NCBI GenBank assembly: GCA_946413525.1
Contig: CAMKKZ010000011.1
Location: 30,159-94,158, forward strand
Origin: an uncultured Oribacterium sp.
GTDB taxonomy: Bacteria; Bacillota; Clostridia; Lachnospirales; Lachnospiraceae
Direction of reading: 5' to 3'
DNA: 64,000 bases
The translations under genes and the position numbers were made by a program. Each line of letters starts with the position of its first letter. Positions within the stretch are counted from its first letter, which is position 1. The notes beneath the pieces were generated by a model. It was not told the DNA's origin. It saw nothing but the letters and a program-made list of their open reading frames with translations, and searched no databases. This document shows, one piece after another, positions 16,035 to 25,118 of the stretch.

Positions 16035-18275
16035 TCATTCCGATTCCTGGGAGGCGCCAGAATCCGGCTCCGGAAGCTCGTAGGAATCATCAAAACTGTC
16101 CACTTTCTCATCATCTATGTTCTCAAGGAACGCCCTGCTTTCCTCTTCCGTGGAAGCGTTGTCCCCTTCTTCGGAAGATTCAGCGCTTGCGTCTTCACCT
16201 TCTTCATCCTGGGACCCTCCCATGGACTGGGAGCTGATGCCCTCCGAACCGCTGCCAATCAATTTGTTGATGGAATTCTCCGGATCCGTCTCCCCCTGGG
16301 CCGCCACATTAAGGAACTGCAGCGCGTCGTTCATAATCTTTTGCTCAATCTTTGTGGCGAAGGACGCGGTAGCCTGCTCCTCCCCGGGAAGGTTCGGCGT
16401 ATCCACAACGACGTAGACAAGGACCTGCGGATCCTCGATAGGGGCGAAGCCACAGAACGAGACAAGGTAATTCTTCGCCTTTCTGGGGAGCTTCTCCGCC
16501 GTTCCGGTCTTCCCCCCCACATGGTAGCCCTGAATCTTCGCGAGCTTCCCGGTCCCTTCCTCCACTGTTTCAAAAAGCGCCTTTTTGATGAAATCGCAGG
16601 TGCTTTTGGACGCGGTCACCCGGAGGAGCTCAGGCCGGACATCCTCGATCACCGTCCCATTGGGATTCAGGATCTGCTTGACGACATGAGGCCTGTAGTA
16701 AGACCCACCGTTCAGTATGCTGCAATAAGCCGCGGCCATCTGTATCATAGATACATTGAAATTCTGGCCAAAGGAGTTGGTCGCCAGGTCGGTCCTGCCC
16801 ATCTTGTCCTCATCGTACAAAAGGCCTGTGGCATCCGCCTCCGCCGGAAGATCCACGCCGGTCTTCTCTCCGAAGCCGAAGAGGTGCTGATATTTAATGA
16901 AATTGCTGATGCCCTCCGCGAATGCGGCACGCATCAGGTATACATTGCAGGAATACATCAGGGACTGCGTGGCGTCCAGTACGCCATGCCCATCGTGCCT
17001 GTTGCACTTGATCCTCCAGACGTTATAGCCATCGTTCAGCTCGACGTAGCCCTCGCAGTTGAAGGTCGTTCCAGGGCTGATGGCTGCCTCCTCCAGAGCC
17101 CCGGCAATCGTAAAGGGCTTCGCGGTGGAACCAGGTTCATAGGTATCGGAAATAATGTAATTCCTCCAGACACTGTTCCAGGCAACCTGCCTCCCATAGG
17201 CCAGGATTTCCTTTTCCGTATATACGTCAGGAACCTGCTCGTCCGTAATCGGGTCCTTGTCCGGGTTCTCGCGGCGGTATGCCCTCCTCGCCTCAGTAAT
17301 GCCCAGTTCCCGCAAATAACTGTCAGGATAGAGGGCCGGGTCCAGCTCCCTCGGATTGTTCAGGTCAAAGCGATTGGTGCTGCCCATGGCCAGTATCTCC
17401 CCGTTCTTCGGGTTCATCACAATGGCGGCGGCAATCTTTGAGCCGACATCATCATTCTGCCATTGGGCCAGATACTTTTCCAGCGAGGACTGGATATTCG
17501 TGTTCATCGTGGTCACGATGCTGTTTCCGTTGGACGGCTCCCGAATGACGGATTGCAGTTTGACATCCTCATTAAGATAACCGTACTCCCTCCCGTTCGT
17601 GCCGATGAGGGTGTCATTATAATACTGCTCCACGCCGCCGTTCCCGTCCGTGCCCTGTTTATTGGAAAAGCCGATAATGTTGCAGCCCAGGGATTTGTAA
17701 GGATAATATCTCTTGTAATTATCCTCAAACCAGATCCCCTTGATCCTGTCCGGCAGGTATTGTTTTTTGTATTCCTGATTCTTCTTCTCTATATAAGACT
17801 GAAAAGCCGCTTTCTGATCATAGGAAAGCTCCTGCGCATAGCTGACATAGGAGCTTTCCCTGTTTTTTTGAATAGCCGCCGTAACCTCATCCCTGTCATA
17901 CCCCATCCCTTCGACAAGGGCGTCAATTGTGGACTTCTCATAATCATTGCTCTTGGAGGAGTAGATGACCTTCGGATCCAGTATCAGGCTGTACACCTTC
18001 TGGCTCGTAGCCAGGACAGTGCCGTTCCTGTCCATGATGTCGCCCCTTCGGTAGGGAATGGTCCTGGACCCATAGGATGCTTGCCTCTGGGACAGGACGA
18101 TATGGTTGTACTCTTCGTTTTTGTTCTTGACGAGCCGATAGATAACAACGATAAGGGCAAGAAAAGCTAGCATGATTACGAAATAGGTAACCGCTAGCTT
18201 ATTCTGCATGTACTGGGGCAGAACCTTTGCCCTGCGTCTGTAGGCATCGTCCTCAATATTTTGGGATTTTTTCAT
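16035..18275 (-). CDS. Class B penicillin-binding protein (FtsI/SpoVD-like transpeptidase)
   Basis: The 746-residue protein has a cytoplasmic N-terminus, one TM (about 29-49) and a PBP dimerisation domain starting at RRGDIMDRNGTVLATS. The transpeptidase domain shows SxxK STAK (S383, K386), SxN as SCN (442-444) and KTGT (589-592). It cross-links septal peptidoglycan. No PASTA domain follows; the protein ends in an acidic Ser/Glu/Asp tail of about 85 residues, which argues for FtsI-like rather than PBP2x/SpoVD. Its 5' end overlaps the upstream ftsL-like gene by 23 bp. Confidence 0.93.
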   Translation of the reverse strand: MKKSQNIEDDAYRRRAKVLPQYMQNKLAVTYFVIMLAFLALIVVIYRLVKNKNEEYNHIVLSQRQASYGSRTIPYRRGDIMDRNGTVLATSQKVYSLILDPKVIYSSKSNDYEKSTIDALVEGMGYDRDEVTAAIQKNRESSYVSYAQELSYDQKAAFQSYIEKKNQEYKKQYLPDRIKGIWFEDNYKRYYPYKSLGCNIIGFSNKQGTDGNGGVEQYYNDTLIGTNGREYGYLNEDVKLQSVIREPSNGNSIVTTMNTNIQSSLEKYLAQWQNDDVGSKIAAAIVMNPKNGEILAMGSTNRFDLNNPRELDPALYPDSYLRELGITEARRAYRRENPDKDPITDEQVPDVYTEKEILAYGRQVAWNSVWRNYIISDTYEPGSTAKPFTIAGALEEAAISPGTTFNCEGYVELNDGYNVWRIKCNRHDGHGVLDATQSLMYSCNVYLMRAAFAEGISNFIKYQHLFGFGEKTGVDLPAEADATGLLYDEDKMGRTDLATNSFGQNFNVSMIQMAAAYCSILNGGSYYRPHVVKQILNPNGTVIEDVRPELLRVTASKSTCDFIKKALFETVEEGTGKLAKIQGYHVGGKTGTAEKLPRKAKNYLVSFCGFAPIEDPQVLVYVVVDTPNLPGEEQATASFATKIEQKIMNDALQFLNVAAQGETDPENSINKLIGSGSEGISSQSMGGSQDEEGEDASAESSEEGDNASTEEESRAFLENIDDEKVDSFDDSYELPEPDSGASQESE

Positions 18276-19071
18276 ACTGTCTCACATAACCATTTTCCGA
18301 CTTGTCAAAGGTGATCACCTGACCCGACCCGGCATACACCATTCCCAGCTCCTGCGTAGCAACCCGATAGAGCTCGTCCAGGTCAAGGGATGTGTAAATG
18401 GAATCTTCCAGCGCCTCATTCTCCGCACGGAGTTTCTCCAGCGTCCTTTCCTTCGCCTCGATGGAAGAAATCAGGGTATTGGTCTCTGTCTTCAACCGGA
18501 CGTACTGGACGCAGGCAACGATAACGACGACCGAAAGAATTGTAAGTCCGACCAATGCAGCCAGGTCGAAGGTGACGGTCTTCCCCCTGAGCCTCTCCTG
18601 CTGTGCCTGGAATGCCTTTTCCCGTGCCGCAAGCTCTTTCTGTTTCCTTAATTCCCTCTGCTCCTGTTCTTTCAGGAAAAGCTGCTCCCTGCGTTTCTGT
18701 TCCCTCGGGGAAATCTTCCTCTTCCGATTCCCCGCACCGTAAAAAGCCGCGTTCCCTTTTTGGCCCAAACCGGCATTTGCGGACCTGGCGGGCCTTGAAG
18801 ACCTGGCGGCCTTCACCGCGTTCCCCGGACGGGCTGCCTTAGCCCCCGTGGGCATTGGCCTCTCCATTTCCCTCAAAGCCGCCGCGGCAGCGCGCCCGTC
18901 CTTCGCCAAAGGCCTCTTCTTCCCGGCACTGGCCTTCCCCGAAGGACGCGCCCCCGGTGTCCCGGTCCGGGACTTCTTCTGCTTCTGGGGATAGGCGACT
19001 TCCTTGCGGACGGTATTTCCGTCCACATAAGTACGCACACTCCCGCCTGTACGTCTTGTCATACTCTTCAC
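18253..19071 (-). CDS. ftsL: FtsL/DivIC-type septal protein with long basic N-terminus
   Basis: The 272-residue bitopic protein has a basic Lys/Arg/Ala-rich cytoplasmic region (about 1-165). One TM (LAALVGLTILSVVVIVACV, about 176-194) and an extracytoplasmic coiled coil (NTLISSIEAKERTLEKLRAENEALEDSI) follow. Identity rests on topology and position between rsmH and the PBP gene. Typical FtsL is 90-120 residues, so the N-terminal tail is unusually long. The start is GTG at 19071 or ATG at 19062; both follow AAGGAAGGGG. It likely bridges FtsQ and FtsW/PBP at the septum. Confidence 0.8.
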   Translation of the reverse strand: MKSMTRRTGGSVRTYVDGNTVRKEVAYPQKQKKSRTGTPGARPSGKASAGKKRPLAKDGRAAAAALREMERPMPTGAKAARPGNAVKAARSSRPARSANAGLGQKGNAAFYGAGNRKRKISPREQKRREQLFLKEQEQRELRKQKELAAREKAFQAQQERLRGKTVTFDLAALVGLTILSVVVIVACVQYVRLKTETNTLISSIEAKERTLEKLRAENEALEDSIYTSLDLDELYRVATQELGMVYAGSGQVITFDKSENGYVRQYEKIPKY

Positions 19072-19117
19072 ATCCCCTTCCTTTTCATGCCGCCCCGGTT
19101 TTGAGGAAATGCTGATT

Positions 19118-19220
19118 GAACCGGCGTTTCCTTATGATGCACACGAAAACGCAAAGGTAATTTGCCGCTACGCGGCGCGTTTTCGGCGCAGGAAACGCTT
19201 GAACCAGCGTTTCCTTATGA
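19118..19220. repeat. Dispersed repeat, family C (C2), inside division operon
   Basis: It has GCGTTTCCTTATGATGCACA, CGAAAACGC, AATTTGCCGC and GCGCGTTTTCGG blocks, with GCGTTTCC at both ends in the same orientation. It occupies the rsmH-ftsL gap. Confidence 0.8.
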
Positions 19221-19281
19221 TATGTCAAACCGGGGATATCCTCCGCGCAGGCCGTATACCCCTTCGGCCTTTTCCGCGCGT

Positions 19282-20271
19282 TTAGTGACCTTGAATCTTA
19301 TCGCTTGTAACTGTACAGTCAAGCTTTTTTTCGACGCTGCCCTTCTGAAAAATGCGCAGACGGGCGCTGTGGGACCTTCTGTTTTCCTCCAGTTCCTTTT
19401 CTGAAGGAAGGATAGGCTTTTTTGTTACTACAAATCCCTTCGGCTTCTTTCCGCATACGCAGAACGGAAAATCCGGAGGGCAGGTGCATGGGCTTTCCAG
19501 CATCCTGAATTTCGTTTTGACGATCCGATCCTCAAGGGAATGGAAGCTGATTACGCAAAGCCTTCCTCCGTCACGAAGGAGCTCCGCCATGTCCTCCAGC
19601 GAATCCTCCAGCACGTCCAGCTCTCTGTTAAGCGCAATGCGGAGAGCCTGGAAGGTCCTCCTGGCAGGATGGCCCTGCATGGCCCTGAATCGGGCGGGAA
19701 CCGCGCCGGAGACGATCTCAGAAAGCTCTTTCGTGCCTTCGATTTTTTTCTTCTCACGGAAACGGACAATGGCTCTTGCTATGCTGCCCGCAAACCTGTC
19801 CTCGCCGTAATCACGGATAATGCGGCAGATTTCCGCTTCAGACTCCGTATTCACGAGATCGGCAGCCGTTCTGCTGCCTCTCCTGTCCATACGCATGTCC
19901 AATGGCGCGTCCGTGTGATAGGAAAAGCCCCTCTCCGGGTTGTCAAGCTGGAAGGAAGAAACGCCGAGATCCAGAAGAATCCCATCCACCTTCGCCACCC
20001 CCATTGAGGAAAGCACAGGACTCATTTCGGAATAATTGCTCCGCAAAATGGTGACCCTGTCCCCAAATTCCTCCAGCCTCGCCCGGGCAGCCTGCACGGC
20101 ATCCCCGTCCTGATCGAAACCGATAAGCTTTCCCTCCGGAGAAAGCCTCCGGCATATCTCCAGGGAATGCCCGCCTCCCCCGATGGTGCCGTCCACATAT
20201 ATGCCATCCGGCCTGACCCTGAGTCCATCCACGGCTTCCCGAAGAAGCACGCTTTGATGAGAAAAAAGCAC
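19282..20271 (-). CDS. rsmH: 16S rRNA (cytosine-1402-N4)-methyltransferase RsmH
   Basis: The 329-residue SAM-dependent methyltransferase (MraW) has SAM motif [14 protein letters not shown], and [31 protein letters not shown]-like and [12 protein letters not shown] segments. It methylates 16S rRNA C1402. It lies 20 nt downstream of mraZ. The last 15 or so residues ([15 protein letters not shown]) are not family-typical and are encoded by a stretch resembling a family B repeat end (19307-19325). Confidence 0.95.
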   Translation of the reverse strand: MLFSHQSVLLREAVDGLRVRPDGIYVDGTIGGGGHSLEICRRLSPEGKLIGFDQDGDAVQAARARLEEFGDRVTILRSNYSEMSPVLSSMGVAKVDGILLDLGVSSFQLDNPERGFSYHTDAPLDMRMDRRGSRTAADLVNTESEAEICRIIRDYGEDRFAGSIARAIVRFREKKKIEGTKELSEIVSGAVPARFRAMQGHPARRTFQALRIALNRELDVLEDSLEDMAELLRDGGRLCVISFHSLEDRIVKTKFRMLESPCTCPPDFPFCVCGKKPKGFVVTKKPILPSEKELEENRRSHSARLRIFQKGSVEKKLDCTVTSDKIQGH

Positions 20272-20291
20272 TCAGATGCCTCCTTGCTCCC

Positions 20292-20723
20292 TCATATTCC
20301 AAGATCCCTCATGTCATCTTCCGCGTCGGAAGATAAAAGGATGTCCATGCTCTCCTTCCAGGCTCCGGCTTCCCATATTTCTATATGGTCCCCCACGCCG
20401 ACCAGGACGACCTCTTTAAAAAGCCCTATTCTCTCCCTGAGCACCTGGGGGATCAACATCCTGCCCTGCTTGTCCACCTCGCAGGAAACCGCGCTGCCCA
20501 GCAGGAAGCGCTTGAGCTTGCGGGCTTTTTCATTGGTCAAGGGAAGCTTGTTCAGCTTCTCTTCCAGGATTTCCCATTCCCTGGGAGCATACATGGAGAG
20601 GCAGCCATCGAAAGAACGCGTCACAACAAATTCAGCCGCATCGCCGGCCGCGTCTCGCAGCCTGGAGGGAACGATCAGCCTCCCCTTGGGATCAAGACTA
20701 TGGTGATATTCCCCCTTATACAT
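20292..20723 (-). CDS. mraZ: Transcriptional regulator MraZ
   Basis: The 143-residue protein has two AbrB-like MraZ repeats; the typical DPKGRLIVPSRLRD and DKQGRMLIPQVLRE motifs head the two halves. MraZ forms a ring and binds GTGG-type repeats in its own promoter to control the division cluster. Here four such boxes lie just upstream (20874-20909), so autoregulation is well supported by sequence. It is the first gene of the cluster. Confidence 0.96.
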   Translation of the reverse strand: MYKGEYHHSLDPKGRLIVPSRLRDAAGDAAEFVVTRSFDGCLSMYAPREWEILEEKLNKLPLTNEKARKLKRFLLGSAVSCEVDKQGRMLIPQVLRERIGLFKEVVLVGVGDHIEIWEAGAWKESMDILLSSDAEDDMRDLGI

Positions 20724-20747
20724 TCCCGATCCCCTCTGTCTCTAACT

Positions 20748-20873
20748 AAGTGGTTTTTTGGCTGCTTTCATTCCCGGCAAAAAACCGCGGTATCACATGA
20801 CATACCGTCACAAAAGCGGTTTTGGCTGCTTTCATCCCCGGCGAACATCTGCGGTATTACATGCCATACAGTT
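20748..20873. repeat. Dispersed repeat, family A, two copies in the mraZ leader
   Basis: Two diverged copies (20748-20810 and 20811-20873) share GCTGCTTTCATYCCCGGC and CGCGGTATCACATGACATA-like blocks. They sit between the MraZ operator and the mraZ start, so they are in the 5' untranslated leader. Confidence 0.75.
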
Positions 20874-20909
20874 CCACTGTCACTCCACTTTGCTCCACTT
20901 TGTTCCACT
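20874..20909 (-). promoter_or_regulatory. MraZ operator: four GTGG boxes at exact 10-bp spacing
   Basis: On the minus strand, GTGG occurs at complement positions 20875-20878, 20885-20888, 20895-20898 and 20905-20908. Two or three are embedded in AAAGTGGA. The phased repeat begins a few bases downstream of the -10 element, where bound MraZ would block initiation. This matches known MraZ operators. Confidence 0.9.
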
Positions 20910-20914
20910 TGCAA

Positions 20915-20943
20915 ATTATAATGCCATTAAAGTGTGAAATCAA
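20915..20943 (-). promoter_or_regulatory. Sigma-A promoter of the mraZ division cluster
   Basis: The minus strand shows TTGATT (20938-20943), a 17-nt spacer and a perfect TATAAT (20915-20920). Predicted start is near 20908, giving a leader of about 180 nt carrying the operator and two family A repeats. Confidence 0.88.
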
Positions 20944-21127
20944 GAGCATTATAGCGTAAGAGTTTAAAAGAAAGATAAGGAAAAATTGTCATTTTACAAT
21001 GAAAAATTTAATAAAAAAGCATCCTTTGAAGACTTCATTGTCAGAAAAGTGAAATTGGAAAAGAATAGAAAAATGGCGTTTTTCTGCGAAAACCGTGACG
21101 GGAAAACCGCAAAAATCGTGACAGGAA

Positions 21128-21156
21128 AGCCGCCTGCATCTGCTGCAGACGGCTTG
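21128..21156 (-). terminator. Probable terminator downstream of ychF
   Basis: The minus-strand hairpin GCCGTCTGC / GCAGGCGGC is followed by TTTCC, about 100 nt past the ychF stop. The T-tract is weak. The rest of 20944-21258 is AT-rich with no gene that I can support. Confidence 0.5.
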
Positions 21157-21258
21157 TAAACAGTCAAAACGGAAGCAACAATCCGGCACTCTGTCCGAGG
21201 TTTCTTCTCCGATATTCAGGATAATGCCGAATTGTCACAAAAGAAAATTCATCAGAAA

Positions 21259-22353
21259 TCAGACATTGAACCTGAACAACACCACGTCCCCGTCCTGCAT
21301 GACGTAATCCTTGCCCTCCACACGGACTAGGCCCTTCTCCTTCGCGGCAGCCAGGGAACCGCACCGAAGGAGATCCTTATAGTTTACAATCTCAGCGCGG
21401 ATGAAGCCCCTTTCAAAATCAGAATGTATCTTGCCGGCGGCCTGGGGAGCCTTGGTGCCCTTCCTTATGGTCCACGCCCTGGTTTCCTTTTCCCCTGCGG
21501 TCAGGAAGGACATAAGGCCAAGGAGCGAGTACGAAGCCTTGACAATCTTGTCAAGGCCGGATTCCGACATGCCCATGGACTCGAGATATTCCGCCTTCTC
21601 CTCCTCGGAAAGCTCGGAAATCTCCTCTTCAATCCTCGCGCTGATGACGAAGGTTTCGGCGCCGGCCGAGGACGCGTATTCCCTGACCTTGCGCACATAT
21701 TCATTAGATGCCCCATCATCCGCCACGCTGTCCTCGGAAACATTGCAGGCATAAATCACCGGCTTCCTTGTCAGGAGGTACAAAGAATCAAGGAAAGCCT
21801 TTTCCTCCTCGCCTTCCTCCTCCAGGATGGCTGGCTTCCCCGATTCCAAAAGCCCGTTCAGGCGGTTCAAGAGCTCAAGCTCCGCCCTGGCCTCTTTGTC
21901 GCTGGCAGCAAGCTTCTTCGTCTTCGCGATCCGGCGCTCCAGAAGCTCCATGTCCGAAAAAACAAGCTCCAGGTTTATGGTCTCAATGTCACGGATAGGA
22001 TCCACGGATCCGTCCACATGAACCACGTTGGGATCGTCAAAGCAGCGGACGACATGCACAATGGCGTCTGTCTCCCGTACATTTGACAAGAACTGGTTTC
22101 CCAGCCCCTCGCCCTTGGAAGCCCCCCTGACGAGCCCGGCAATATCGACGAATTCGATCACGGCCGGCGTAACTTTTTTTGAATTGTAAAGATCCGCCAG
22201 CATGGAAAGACGCTCGTCCTTCACGGCAACCACGCCCACATTGGGCTCTATGGTACAGAAAGGATAGTTGGCGGACTCCGCTCCGGCATTCGTAATCGCG
22301 TTAAACAAAGTTGACTTTCCCACATTAGGAAGGCCGAGGATACCCAATTTCAT
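21259..22353 (-). CDS. ychF: Redox-regulated ATPase YchF (Obg-family)
   Basis: The 364-residue P-loop protein starts [20 protein letters not shown] and has [24 protein letters not shown] (G3 region) and the C-terminal TGS-like domain ending [10 protein letters not shown]. The G4 position is non-canonical, as in YchF/OLA1, which prefer ATP. The start at 22353 is set by AAAGGTGA six nt upstream; an upstream in-frame GTG lies inside that Shine-Dalgarno. It is a universally conserved ribosome-associated protein. Confidence 0.95.
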   Translation of the reverse strand: MKLGILGLPNVGKSTLFNAITNAGAESANYPFCTIEPNVGVVAVKDERLSMLADLYNSKKVTPAVIEFVDIAGLVRGASKGEGLGNQFLSNVRETDAIVHVVRCFDDPNVVHVDGSVDPIRDIETINLELVFSDMELLERRIAKTKKLAASDKEARAELELLNRLNGLLESGKPAILEEEGEEEKAFLDSLYLLTRKPVIYACNVSEDSVADDGASNEYVRKVREYASSAGAETFVISARIEEEISELSEEEKAEYLESMGMSESGLDKIVKASYSLLGLMSFLTAGEKETRAWTIRKGTKAPQAAGKIHSDFERGFIRAEIVNYKDLLRCGSLAAAKEKGLVRVEGKDYVMQDGDVVLFRFNV

Positions 22354-22400
22354 AAAAATCACCTTTCAAAATTACTGCGCAGCCGGTTCGGCGGGAAGCG

Positions 22401-22674
22401 ACAAATGGTTTTTTGGCCGCTTTAATTCCTGACAAACATCAGCGGTATTGCAAGATATACGGCTCCTTCGTCAGATTGGCTTTTACCACTTTGATTTCTG
22501 ACACGCCGATGCGGTATCGCATTCGCGAGGCCCTTTATCAAAATGCTTTTCCAGCCCATTTAATCGCGGACACGCCGATGCGGTATCGCATTCGCGAAGC
22601 CCCTCTACCAAAATGCTTTTCCAGCCCATTTAATCGCGGACACGCCGATGCGATATTGCATTCTGCATGGCTCA
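22401..22674. repeat. Family A repeat cluster, four consecutive copies
   Basis: Copies start near 22401, 22471, 22538 and 22608, each about 65-70 bp. They share a TTAATTCCTGACAAACA- or TTTAATCGCGGACACGCC-type middle and a GATGCGGTATCGCATTC end. The last two copies are nearly identical, suggesting recent tandem duplication. They lie between ychF and the tmRNA gene. Confidence 0.85.
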
Positions 22675-22845
22675 CGGTGAATCTGCGATAAAAAGAATTG
22701 AGGGCAGTCACAGACTGTCCTCAACAAAGGAAATATCGCTAGAATTTGACCGGCTGTCTGGAAATCATCGCCATTTCTCCGACCGACCGACCCTCGCCGG
22801 GCGGCTACGGAAAATGTAATGCCCGGCGAGAATCGTATCATGAAA

Positions 22846-22872
22846 CAGAAAAACCCATGCGGGTTTCCCTGT
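22846..22872 (-). terminator. Terminator of ssrA
   Basis: The minus-strand stem AAACCC-GCAT-GGGTTT is followed by TTCTGTTTC, 8 nt after the mature tmRNA 3' end. A second larger hairpin (CTCGCCGGGC..GCCCGGCGAG) lies just beyond, at about 22792-22832. Confidence 0.7.
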
Positions 22873-22879
22873 AAGCGAA

Positions 22880-23219
22880 TGGACCTGAGGGGAGTCGAAC
22901 CCCTGTCCGAAAATGAATTCCCTCTCCTTCTACTATCATAGTACGCTTCAACGATTCCCCATCTGCAAAAGATGCGCACGTCTTTTACAGACCGGTATCC
23001 TCTGATACGCCCGCAGCCGGGAGGAACCTGCTACGTCGTTTCCTGCATAGTCGAGGCCGGGAACCCGGAGTGCAGGTGCCCCGGGGCCGACCGGCGGCCC
23101 TTAGGCCGCCATTGCGAAGTTATTATCTTCTGCGTTTATATTTAGGTTGAAGGTTAACGCCACTGTCTTTCGGATAGCTTCTAAAGCTGCATCATCCCCG
23201 TCGAAACCGGTACAAGCCC
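22880..23219 (-). ncRNA. ssrA: Transfer-messenger RNA (tmRNA), one-piece
   Basis: The 5' end GGGCUUGUACCGGUUUCGACG pairs over 7 bp with the 3' CAGGUCC. The T-arm GGGGTTCGACTCCCC is at the 3' end. The tag frame reads from GCA as AEDNNFAMAA followed by TAA, ending in the Ala-Ala degron. The mature length is about 340 nt and CCA is not encoded. tmRNA with SmpB rescues stalled ribosomes and tags nascent peptides. An open frame over it on the same strand is not a gene. Confidence 0.95.
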
Positions 23220-23245
23220 ATACATTTTTGCTGCTTCTCCATGAT

Positions 23246-23274
23246 ATTCTACATCAGTTGGCAGGATTTGTAAA
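23246..23274 (-). promoter_or_regulatory. Promoter of ssrA
   Basis: The minus strand shows TTTACA (23269-23274), a 17-nt spacer and TAGAAT (23246-23251). It is about 20-25 nt upstream of the mature 5' end, as expected for a precursor trimmed by RNase P. Confidence 0.75.
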
Positions 23275-23299
23275 GCGGAAATTCTTCAGTATTTCTTTC

Positions 23300-23349
23300 G
23301 GCATTTCACGGCATTTCACGGCATTTTACTGCATTTCACGGCATTTCTT
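23300..23349. repeat. 10-bp tandem repeat x5 (GGCATTTCAC)
   Basis: Five 10-bp units with few differences run end to end, just downstream of the AbgB-like gene's stop and upstream of the ssrA promoter. Confidence 0.9.
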
Positions 23350-23376
23350 GCAGGGGCGAAAATATTTTCTTCATGC

Positions 23377-24855
23377 TCAAATTGCGGTCGGCACTGCCCC
23401 CTCTTCGATTGGGCAGACATAGCCGTCCGCTGTCCGTCTATCGAATTCCTTCCTGGCCCTTTCCAGGATGTCCGGGCAGCAGAAGAGCTCAGCCGCGGCA
23501 CAGGCAAGCACCTTGCCGGCGCAAAGCAGCGCCTTATGGCCAATTGATGAACCGGCGCAGGAAACATTCTGCCAGCTATGCCCCGGGGCACCGCTTACAA
23601 AGGCGCAGACATCCAGCCATGCCGTGGGAGTCTGCCAACTGACATCCCCAACGTCCGAGCTTCCCGGATGGAAAGCCGTGCTGTGGCACAAGGGGACAAG
23701 AAAGTCGTTCAGCGGCTTCGTCCCCCGGCAGCTTTGCCTCATGACCTCCTCCCTGGCCTCCCCGTCATATTTCGGCGCGATTCCCGGAGCCTCGTCCAGA
23801 GGGCAGCTTTTCTTGATTCCCTCCGCCAGGGCAAGCTCCGAAGCCGTATATTCCGGAACGCCCGCATAGAGGAAATTCCGGTAAAGAAGCGCTTCCAATT
23901 CAAAATTCGGCACCATTTCCGCCGTGCCGTCAATGAATTGCCTGGACAAGGTCGTTTCCGTCATCAGGGCCGCCCCCTCCGCAATCTTGTCCACACGGCC
24001 AAGAAGCTTCAGGGAATCCCTAACCTTGTTGGCCCTCACCATATAAAGCACCGCCGCATCGGCCTGTACCACATTGGGCGAGACGCCGCCCGCATCCAAA
24101 AAGGCGTAATGCACCCTGCAGTCCGCCCCCATATGCTCCCTCAGATACTGCACACCGGTATTCATGAGCTCCGCCGCGTCCAGAGCACTCCTGCCGTTTT
24201 CGGGATCCGATGCCGCATGGGAAGAGAGCCCATGGAAACGGTAAACGACCTGGATGCTGGAATTATTGGTTCCGCTGCGCACTTCATTTACATCCGCAGG
24301 ATGCCAGGTCAGGGCCGCGTCCAGCGACCGCCATTTCCCTTCCCTCGCAAGAAAGGCCTTCGACGCGCCGCCTTCCTCGCCGGGACAGCCGAAGAACACT
24401 ACCGTCCCTGGCGTCCCGCTTTCCTCCAGCCAGGCTTTTAATGAAAAAGCCGCGCAGAGAGCGCCCGCCCCCAACAGGTTATGCCCGCAGCCATGCCCCG
24501 GCCCTCCCGGGGTAACGGGTCTTTTTTCCGCAAGCGCCCTCTCCTGAGAAAGCCCGGACAAGGCGTCAAACTCCCCGAGAATTCCGATGACCGGACGCCC
24601 CTTTCCGAAGGATGCGGAAAAGGCCGTTGGGATGCCGCCCAGCCCCTCCTCAACGGAAAAGCCGCCCTCCCGCAGCATCTCAACGTACATGTTTACGGCA
24701 TTGAACTCCTTCAGCGATAATTCCGGGTTTTCCCAAATGCGGTCACTGAGTTCGGTAAAAATCCCCGCATGCTGATCAATATATTTGATAATGCCGTCCT
24801 TCCCGAAATCTTTTTCTGAAAAAGCATCCTCTTTTTTCTCTATTCTCCCGCTCAT
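23377..24855 (-). CDS. M20 family amidohydrolase, AbgB-like
   Basis: The protein is about 492 residues. Typical M20D features are GILGEFDALSGLSQE, GGPGHGCGHNLLGAGAL (metal site), GCPGEEGGASKAFLAREG (catalytic Glu) and TWHPADVNEVRSGTNNSS. It most resembles the B subunit of aminobenzoyl-glutamate hydrolase, which cleaves an N-acyl amino acid; the real substrate is not determinable. The ATG at 24855 (MSGRIEKK) is preferred over an upstream TTG. It lies downstream of an amino-acid ABC importer on the same strand, so it may process the imported compound (inference). Confidence 0.82.
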   Translation of the reverse strand: MSGRIEKKEDAFSEKDFGKDGIIKYIDQHAGIFTELSDRIWENPELSLKEFNAVNMYVEMLREGGFSVEEGLGGIPTAFSASFGKGRPVIGILGEFDALSGLSQERALAEKRPVTPGGPGHGCGHNLLGAGALCAAFSLKAWLEESGTPGTVVFFGCPGEEGGASKAFLAREGKWRSLDAALTWHPADVNEVRSGTNNSSIQVVYRFHGLSSHAASDPENGRSALDAAELMNTGVQYLREHMGADCRVHYAFLDAGGVSPNVVQADAAVLYMVRANKVRDSLKLLGRVDKIAEGAALMTETTLSRQFIDGTAEMVPNFELEALLYRNFLYAGVPEYTASELALAEGIKKSCPLDEAPGIAPKYDGEAREEVMRQSCRGTKPLNDFLVPLCHSTAFHPGSSDVGDVSWQTPTAWLDVCAFVSGAPGHSWQNVSCAGSSIGHKALLCAGKVLACAAAELFCCPDILERARKEFDRRTADGYVCPIEEGAVPTAI

Positions 24856-24896
24856 CTTGTAAATCCCAGCCCCATAATACAAAGATAATCGCTCAA

Positions 24897-25052
24897 ACGC
24901 CTTAAAGGAAACGCTCTCAAGCGCCTTGAAGGAAACACTGATTCAAGCGTTTCCTGCGCCGAAAACGCGCAGCGCAGCGGCAAATTTCCTTTACGTTTTC
25001 ATTTGCGTTTTCGTGTGCATCATATGGTAATGCTGATTTAATCAGCATTACC
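24897..25052. repeat. Dispersed repeat, family C (C3), inverted
   Basis: It carries the inverse of the C1/C2 blocks (GCGTTTCCTGCGCCGAAAAC, GCGGCAAATTTCC, GCGTTTTCGTGTGCATCATA). It is flanked by AAGGAAACGCTCTCAAGCGCC-like direct repeats and a TAATGCTGATTTAATCAGCATTA palindrome. Confidence 0.75.
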
Positions 25053-25118
25053 TAAGAAGTCTTGCGCCATCATACGGCTTCCCGCAAAAAGCGCAGTCAA
25101 CTGCCTGGGCAAGAACGA

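Noticed and set aside
22605..22979. 124-codon minus-strand frame
   Set aside because: It runs across the tmRNA 3' end and family A repeats; the tmRNA explains the conserved sequence.
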